Assembly: GCA_028023455.1 (NCBI GenBank)
Contig: JAQFVV010012980.1
Coordinates: 60,001 to 124,000 of the forward strand
Source of the DNA: Epiperipatus broadwayi
Lineage: Eukaryota > Onychophora > Udeonychophora > Euonychophora > Peripatidae
DNA: 64,000 bases
Direction of reading: 5' to 3'
The notes under the pieces are model-generated. The model ran no database searches. It was not told the DNA's origin and saw only the letters and a list, made by a program, of their open reading frames with translations. Numbering within the stretch: the first letter of the stretch is position 1; each line of letters starts with the position of its first letter. Shown one piece after another: positions 57,906 to 64,000 of this stretch. The position numbers and the translations under genes are program-made.

Positions 57906-58410
57906 TTAGATTGATAATTCATGAATTGGAATGTAGAAGCACTTTGCCTTGCAATGTAAAACAATGTCTGGGCCTTGACAATGGAACAAATGTGCCAAAG
58001 CATAGGCTGTGTCATGAGAGTTCAGGCGCCAGACATTAATTGAAACATTATTAAACATCACAGATTTAGTTTTTCTCCTCACCATTAGGAGGTCCACTTC
58101 TCTCAACATCATGACCAATTGGGACAGGGTCTTTTCCCATGCAGAGAGGGTCTTTGATATTGGAATCAGATCAAGAGTCATCCCCAATTAGTGGGGAAGA
58201 AGAATCAAACTCTCAATGTGCTCAGGGCTAGATGACCTGGGAGCACACACAGGATTGAAGTTACCAATATAATCAGCAGGTTCAGCCTTTAGAGGTGTGT
58301 CAGATAGATCTGAATATATGTTGTAAGAGATTGCTTACAACCAACATTTACACCTGTTCCAGTTTTGTGTACAATGTTTAAATTCAGACCAAGTGGTAGG
58401 CAAATAAAAC
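57906..58410 (-). pseudogene. unidentified decayed ORF
   Basis: On the minus strand one frame stays coherent from about 58,410 to 57,906, broken only by two TAA stops (near 58,340 and 58,186). The product would be about 165 residues, with segments such as TPLKAEPADYIGNF, CAPRSSSPEHIESL, KTLSQLVMMLREVDLL and INVWRLNSHDTAYALAHLF. Composition and G+C are more protein-like than in its neighbours. I do not recognise the family. It could be a fragment of a transposable-element protein or of a host exon. Confidence 0.4.
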
Positions 58411-58743
58411 ATCCTACATTCTTGCTTATACACATGTAGTATATACATACATAAACATATATATAAACTAAAAGTTTGAGAAATTAATTCTTATTTTTTA
58501 TTTATTGTGAGAAAGCAAACAATTTTTATATAGATGAAATACATGCATATATAAACATACATATAAACTAATATGTTTGTTTATTTGTTGAAATAAATTG
58601 TTTTTCTTTAATTCATTTTACATCTTTAACTAAAATACTAATTATTTGACTTATAAGATGGACATAATCAAAGGTCAAAATTATATGAGGTCAAAATTCT
58701 TGTTAAGTGAACAAATTTGGAATAATGAAGATTAAAACTAAAA

Positions 58744-58744
58744 C

Positions 58745-58837
<93 letters not shown>

Positions 58838-58850
58838 TAATAATAATAAA
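58744..58850. repeat. (AAT)n microsatellite, about 105 bp
   Basis: Trinucleotide run with one AAC interruption. Confidence 0.98.
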
Positions 58851-59582
58851 ATTTTATAATTTGCTTTTTTTTATTAAGTTGTAACAATAGATTCAAAAAA
58901 ATGGAATGTAGCATTTTTTTACTTGGGAAACTAACAATTGAACCAACAGCACATATGCAAAGCTTTCATTTTTTGTTTTAAAAAAAAAATAAAAAGTAAA
59001 AACTGTTCAGCATTTAAAAACAGTAAAATTTTAATATCTGTATTTTTAAGTTAATATAAAATCTATATTTTGGATAGTAGGAAAATGAAAATTTAAACTT
59101 CAATTTCTAATTACCAGGAATAAACTAATGACATAATTTATTCAGCAAGCTGGAATTTATTATTATAGAAATAATAAAAAAGAAACATGAAAATATTAGA
59201 AATTAATTGTTTCCTCAAACCATTTTCATATATCTATTGGAGGTACAATAGAATTAATAGTGATTGATAAAAAGGTCATTACAATGTGTGAGGGGTAAAA
59301 TATCAATACTGTAAGATGTTCCAAAGCTACCTTTGATGTCATTATGATATTATTAAATTTTAAATATAATCATCAAAATGTCTATTTACAAAATGCTGGT
59401 GAACAACAATCTTCAATGGATTTATATATGTTAAAAGGGACATAATTTGTATGTGTTGGTTTTTATCCAAGCAGCATGGAATATATAAATATTAACGAGT
59501 TGGTGAGTAGGAACATTATACATGGAGGTTGACATTTAAATTTATAAACTCTTAACTGTAAAACAAATGCTTGTTTTCCTCA

Positions 59583-59583
<1 letters not shown>

Positions 59584-59622
<39 letters not shown>
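59584..59622. repeat. (TA)n microsatellite
   Basis: Palindromic run bounded by AGGATAT and ATATCCT. Confidence 0.95.
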
Positions 59623-59624
<2 letters not shown>

Positions 59625-59929
59625 TAACTTAAAATTATCACTAATAATTACATTAATGGGGTAGTTTTAGAATTAGTGAACTCTCATTTTGCTTTTCTTT
59701 TTTTCTGTTTTATGTATATATTTAATGAATTATATAATATAATTTTGTATATAATGTACTTCAAATTATTTTGTTTTTGTTGTGTGGAGTCATCAAAATG
59801 ATAGAAAATCATTCTTGATAATCGAATATTTATTTATTTTATTGTTTTTTGTTTGTAAATATTTATTATATATATATATATATATGTTAATAAACATATT
59901 AAGTTGTTTAAATGAATCTGATCTCTGTT

Positions 59930-60110
59930 TAATAATCACCATTATCATTGTGCATTTACATCACTAGATGTTTGTTCATCACCATTATTATTGTGCATTT
60001 ATATCATTAAAAATTTCATCATTACATTATGAATTTACACCATTAAAGGTTTGATGATGATCACCATCATTATGTATTGATCTCCTAAATGATTGATCAT
60101 CATCAATATT
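59930..60110. repeat. imperfect ~45 bp minisatellite
   Basis: Units of the type TCACCATTAT(C/T)ATTGTGCATTTA followed by ATCA-rich spacers repeat about four times with drift. Confidence 0.7.
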
Positions 60111-60564
60111 TGCCTATATCTATGCTTATATATAGGCTTATTTGGTTTATAATTGAGTAAGTCCATCCCTGAAGATAGCTGATTGCACAAACTACCTGAG
60201 TTTGAATTATGTGGTGTAATAGGGACTAAAAAAAGAGATGTAATAAATATGGATTAGTCTAGGTCATATTGAAATATTCTAAGTAAATTATGAGTTAGCA
60301 TACTAAAAGTACATGCGATATGGAACGGATAATTTTATTGTGACAACTTTAGCATCCTATTTGAAAGCCTAGGTTTGACAGTAGTGAGATGCACTTCCTT
60401 TGTTATAAGCCATTCCTGATTCAGTAACATCTGATGCACCCACATATGCCATTGAATCATAAATTTTGGATATGACTTGTTATATGTTGTGTGACACACA
60501 ATATTTAAATCATCTAACTACTGAGTTATATTCACATCATCATATAGTGTACCCCACAGTTCTG

Positions 60565-60570
<6 letters not shown>

Positions 60571-60597
<27 letters not shown>
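60571..60597. repeat. (TA)n microsatellite
   Basis: TA run about 70 bases beyond the 3' end of the minus-strand PLE. Confidence 0.95.
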
Positions 60598-60600
<3 letters not shown>

Positions 60601-60639
60601 AATTTTAATGTTTTCACGGATAAAAGATGTCATATTATT

Positions 60640-61376
60640 ATTACTATTTGTGGGATATTCCATGTAGTGAAAAAGCTAAATGCTGATGTTTCAGTACAAT
60701 ATCAAGTACCTTCCTCAGTGTCCTCTTTCTCAAATCATAAGAATTCATGTGAGATTTAAAATTGTTTTTATCATTTTCTTTCTCCTCATATTTAAATTCT
60801 ATTGGTTGAGAAGTTTTAAAATTTATTTTTTCTTCCAATAGTTTCTTCCAAATGTTGTTAACCTTCTTTAACTCACACCTTTCATTTATGCTCTTGGGCC
60901 TTTTAAAAATCTCTATAGCTTCTCTTAGCAATCTCTGGTCATATTGTTCAATTTTTGCTAAAAAAATTTGTTTTTTCAAAATTGATATAATGATTTGTTA
61001 ATTTAATATGAGAATAAATAGCTGATGAATTGGATTTTTCTCTCACTGCCAGAATGTGTTCTTCCTTTCTAATATTTATTCTACGATTAGTATGCCCTAT
61101 ATATGTATGTGGACAGACCCTACATGGAATTTCATACACACCATGACACTCCAAAGCAATTTTATCTTTAGGAAGAGGAAATATTTAACTAATTTTTTTA
61201 TAAGTAGTGTAAATTGTGTGAATATTATTAGTCTTTAAAATGTTACCAATTCTATCAGTTACTCCTTTAATATATGGCAAAATTGTCTTAATTTTTGATG
61301 TATCAAACTCTTTTTTCTTTTGATATGTATAAACCCTATTAATAATTTTGGTTATAGGGCTTATACATATCAAAAG
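60640..61376 (-). pseudogene. Penelope-like element 3' part with GIY-YIG endonuclease
   Basis: From 61,373 on the minus strand, the linker INRVYTYQKKKEFD and LPYIKGVTDRIGNIL lead, after a stop, into the GIY-YIG domain (61,154-60,948). This has GVYEIPCRVCPHTYIGHTNRRI, with the GxY and YIG pair, then the R-x-x-x-EEH helix. A single-base shift in an A-run joins to a second frame (60,979-60,644). That frame carries AKIEQYDQRLLREAIEI, which completes the domain, and a C-terminal tail ending near 60,644. This domain nicks target DNA for PLE insertion. The RT catalytic region is missing on the 5' side, where the sequence folds back into an inverted PLE copy. The frameshift and stop make it non-functional. 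Confidence 0.85.
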
Positions 61377-61402
61377 AAAAAAGATTTTGATACATCAAAA
61401 AT
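61291..61402. repeat. 49 bp inverted repeat at the junction of two PLE copies
   Basis: Arms 61,291-61,339 and 61,354-61,402 match with only a few differences, around a 14-base spacer. Each arm carries ATAGGG(C/T)TTATACATATC. That motif occurs again in direct orientation at 61,404 and 61,563. Confidence 0.9.
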
Positions 61403-61413
61403 TAATAGGGCTT

Positions 61414-61444
<31 letters not shown>

Positions 61445-61960
61445 ATCAAAACTACCCCAAATCTAAAATTAAACCAGACCAGAATAAAAATAATATTGAA
61501 ACATCAAAAACTAAGGTTTCACTGCTACAAGCAGACTTCTCAAGTAGTAACCAAAATTAATAATAGGGCTTATACATACAAAAGAAACACAGATTATATG
61601 ATACTATCAAAAACTAACACAAATCCATTCCTTCCCATCACACTTAATAGGAAAGAACTGATAGAATTAGTAACATTGTTAAAGAATCATAAATTTTCAC
61701 ATAATAAAGACTACTTATAAAAAAATTGTGATATGATTTCATTTCTTCCTCAAAGAAGACAACCTTAGCTTCATCGAGTGTCAATGGTGTGTACTGAAAT
61801 TCCATGTAGGTCTGTCCACATACATATATAGGACAGACTAATAGTAGAATAAATATTAGAAAGGAAGAACACATTCTGACAGTGAGAGAAAAAGTCCTAA
61901 TTCATTGAAATATTTATGATCTCATATTAAATTAACAAATTCATGATATCAATTTTGAAG
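61354..61960 (+). pseudogene. second Penelope-like element 3' fragment, opposite strand
   Basis: The plus strand carries a decayed copy of the same region. The INRAYTY linker motif is near 61,404 and 61,563, followed by a diverged middle part. From about 61,770 a GIY-YIG relic (ECQWCVL..., TYI, NIRKEEHILTVREK, SHIKLTN) runs across frames. It is more degraded than the minus-strand copy and contains stops. Together the two form a head-to-head pair. Confidence 0.65.
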
Positions 61961-62174
61961 GTGAATGGAACAAATGATTTGTAGCAAAATCTGAATAGTA
62001 TATATCAGTGAGTTTTTTATTATATTAGTCTATATGAGATTTTTAAAAGGCCCAAGAGCATAAATGAAAGGTGTGTGTTATAGAAGATTAATTTTATTCT
62101 GGTCTAGATTAATTTTAGATTTGAGATAGATTTAAATTTTATATTGACTAGTTTAACTTTATGCTTGTAATGTT

Positions 62175-62180
62175 TATATA

Positions 62181-62245
<65 letters not shown>

Positions 62246-62266
62246 ATATGATATATATATATATGA
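62175..62266. repeat. (TA)n microsatellite with GATATATGATA interruptions
   Basis: Long TA run to the right of the plus-strand PLE. Confidence 0.95.
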
Positions 62267-62309
62267 GTATAGGTACTTGATATTGTTACTGAATTATTAT
62301 TATTATTTA

Positions 62310-62340
62310 GCTAGATATTCTGTGTAGTGAAAAAGCTAAA
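62310..62340. repeat. PLE 3'-end motif relic
   Basis: GATATTCTGTGTAGTGAAAA, followed by AGCTAA, repeats the sequence at 60,657-60,681 just past the minus-strand PLE stop. It is therefore a recurring piece of the PLE 3' end. Confidence 0.6.
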
Positions 62341-62347
62341 AATAATA

Positions 62348-62352
<5 letters not shown>

Positions 62353-62382
<30 letters not shown>
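62353..62382. repeat. (TA)n microsatellite
   Basis: Short TA run separating PLE and zinc-knuckle ORF relics. Confidence 0.93.
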
Positions 62383-62385
<3 letters not shown>

Positions 62386-62508
62386 GTTTCTTTTTGTTGG
62401 GACTTGTGTCAGAATTCGACTAATCTCAGCAATCAGCAATATTATCAATGCCCATGCTGGTGAAGACTGTGATTTTCGAGGCCTAACCTAGTCATAACAA
62501 TTGGTCTT

Positions 62509-64000
62509 CTAGAGAGAGATTGGACCAAAGGTGACCAAAGGTAGCATACTCTTATTGCATTTGTCATCTCTTTTGAATAACTCTCCACATGGTATACATT
62601 TATGGTCTGGGCAGTTTCTCATAATATGTTCTTGTTGTCTACAAAAGAAACACTGGGGAGGTACATTATGAATTATGATTATGAGAAAAGAGTCATTGTA
62701 TTCTATTAACCCCGGGGTGGATAAGGGGGGAATTCCTTTCCCAAGACTAATCCAGTTCAGAGCTACATTTGTATACATAACCACATCAGTATGTTGCTCT
62801 ACTATGTAATCAAAGGAGTTGATGTTTCCAAAAAAGGCAAGAATTATTTGAATATCAGTCTTCCCAAAGTAAATCCCACAAATAAGCACCATTTATTCCA
62901 AATGCATAGGGTGGTTTAAATCTATTATCCCCAGATAGCAGTTAATTATAGATTTATGATAATTGTGGAATATCTCCTCGGCAATCATGTTTTTAAACAG
63001 GATGAAAAGAATTTTATATGTCAATCTCCAGGGTCCATGAGTTTTAAATAGTTCATACAGAGCTTGGACCAGAAACTTGAAAAAGTTAAGGTTGCTGACA
63101 TTTGTTGATAAAATAACATCATTTTTATTTTTCTGAAAAGTTCTATGCAGGAGAACTGGAATTGACTGGTTGAACTTGTCATTGATATGAAAAGGTAATA
63201 AAAATTCAGATGGGAAATGTAACTATTTTTAGGTGTGCAGCCCTCAAGAGTTTATTCCCAAATTCAATGTTTTCATCATCATGATTTGAATTGCTTTAGA
63301 GTAATAATCCAGATGAGACTTTTCTTTAAAATTGCTATAAGTGTAGGGCAGGGATAATGCAAAAGATTTTGGAAATGCAACAGCTTTTCCTGCATAAGAC
63401 ATTGGTTTAAAGGTTAATTGTACATTAATAGGATTAGAGATACCTCCCTATGAATATCTATTTCTAGAAATCTTATTAATAATAGTTACATCATAAGAAA
63501 ATTCAGTATTGCAACCTTTGCTACAAGTAAGAACAGAAACCAATAAATTGTTTTTAGGTAGGCAGTCCAAATGTCTTGACTCAGAATTAGCACTCAAAAC
63601 AGGAAATTCTGAACTTAAATCTCAGTTAAAATAATTCTGAGTTCTTGGCATGTTTTCATGAGGATTAGTATTGATGTTGTCAATGTTATTGTCAGCTTTC
63701 ATAATAAACATGTGAATGTGAGAGGGTAATGCTTTTATTTTGCATGAGGTTTAGATCTTAATGTTGTTGGAGAACTCATAAATGAATGTCTTACGTTATG
63801 GGATTTTTAACAGCTTCTATATCATTAATTTTTAGGTCAATGTCATCCATGTGAAAATCCAGAGTGTATTGCAACTTTACACTAAAATCAGAGTTTTTAT
63901 TAATAAACATAACTCTAGATCTGTTGGTATAACATTCTTGTTCAATGTGGAATGAGTTTCATTAGACACAGAACTGTTTGAAAGAAAATAATCCATTGAT
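62509..64000 (-). pseudogene. decayed CCHC zinc-knuckle ORF (gag/ORF1-like of a retroelement)
   Basis: The clearest piece is a 127-codon frame starting at 62,892. YFGKTDIQ and VALNWISLGKGIPP precede a first zinc knuckle CFFCRQQEHIMRNC, an intact C-x2-C-x4-H-x4-C. A second, CIPCGELFKRDDKC, has lost its His. Further upstream, from 64,000 to about 62,900, coherent peptide stretches continue across several frames, such as KNSDFSVKLQYTLDFHMDD near 63,850 and ESRHLDCLPKNNLL near 63,570. The whole is therefore one long relic running off the right edge. Twin knuckles after a basic/helical region are typical of nucleic-acid-binding gag or LINE ORF1 proteins and of ZCCHC3-like annotations. Which element it belongs to is not shown here. 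Confidence 0.6.

Larger units (their letters stand above)
58430..60640. other. AT-rich spacer with simple repeats
   Basis: No coding stretch supported. Contains the (AAT)n run, a TA run at 59,584, a minisatellite at about 59,930-60,110 and a TA run at 60,571. Confidence 0.5.

Noticed and set aside
60655-60720. Hammerhead ribozyme expected in PLE terminal repeats (CTGATG near 60,685)
   Set aside because: The segment is the 3' end of the PLE coding region. The conserved core and stems are not present.

Overview
This window looks like intergenic, repeat-dominated nuclear DNA from an invertebrate animal. It is very AT-rich. It is crowded with (TA)n microsatellites, some over 100 bp, plus (ATT)n and (AAT)n runs. 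Nearly every recognisable coding trace is a decayed retroelement: an RTE-type LINE, Penelope-like elements (PLEs) with GIY-YIG ends, a Ty3/gypsy pol, a gypsy-type gag and a CCHC zinc-knuckle ORF. I found no convincing host gene, rRNA or functional tRNA, and no bacterial-style gene organisation. The species cannot be fixed from this; a mollusc, arachnid or similar AT-rich invertebrate is plausible.

Layout. 1-1000: PLE reverse-transcriptase fragments on both strands. 1-6 kb: AT-rich DNA with a CCAAT/TATA promoter-like site on the minus strand. 6.15-8.46 kb: broken RTE LINE. 8.5-14.4 kb: unassigned DNA with TA runs and small duplications. 14,592-27,429: the main discovery, a 12.8 kb minus-strand LTR element with two 4.6 kb direct repeats around a 3.6 kb internal region that holds only a gag-like gene. 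That gag has two in-frame stops and what looks like a 154 bp spliceosomal intron. 27.4-29.3 kb: decayed gypsy RNase H/integrase. 29.4-29.8 kb: PLE fragment.

29.8-49.0 kb: three further single units of about 4.6-5.7 kb (plus, minus, plus). Each sits between (TA)n runs and begins TGTRCC. The best-preserved has matching TGTACCC...GGGTACA ends. They share the big LTR's internal geometry: a splice-donor-like site roughly 0.95-1.05 kb from the start and an AATAAA/GTGTC 3' module roughly 3.6-4.0 kb from the start. I read them as giant solo LTRs of related families that settle in TA microsatellites.

49-58 kb: mostly unassigned AT-rich DNA, with a 0.9 kb foldback carrying promoter-like cassettes, a tRNA-derived SINE-like sequence and an unidentified open stretch. 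60.6-62 kb: two PLE ends head to head. 62.5-64 kb: a decayed zinc-knuckle ORF.

Nothing here works together as a host pathway. The story is nested retroelement colonisation, with large non-autonomous LTR elements that probably depend on pol supplied elsewhere. All alignments were done by eye.
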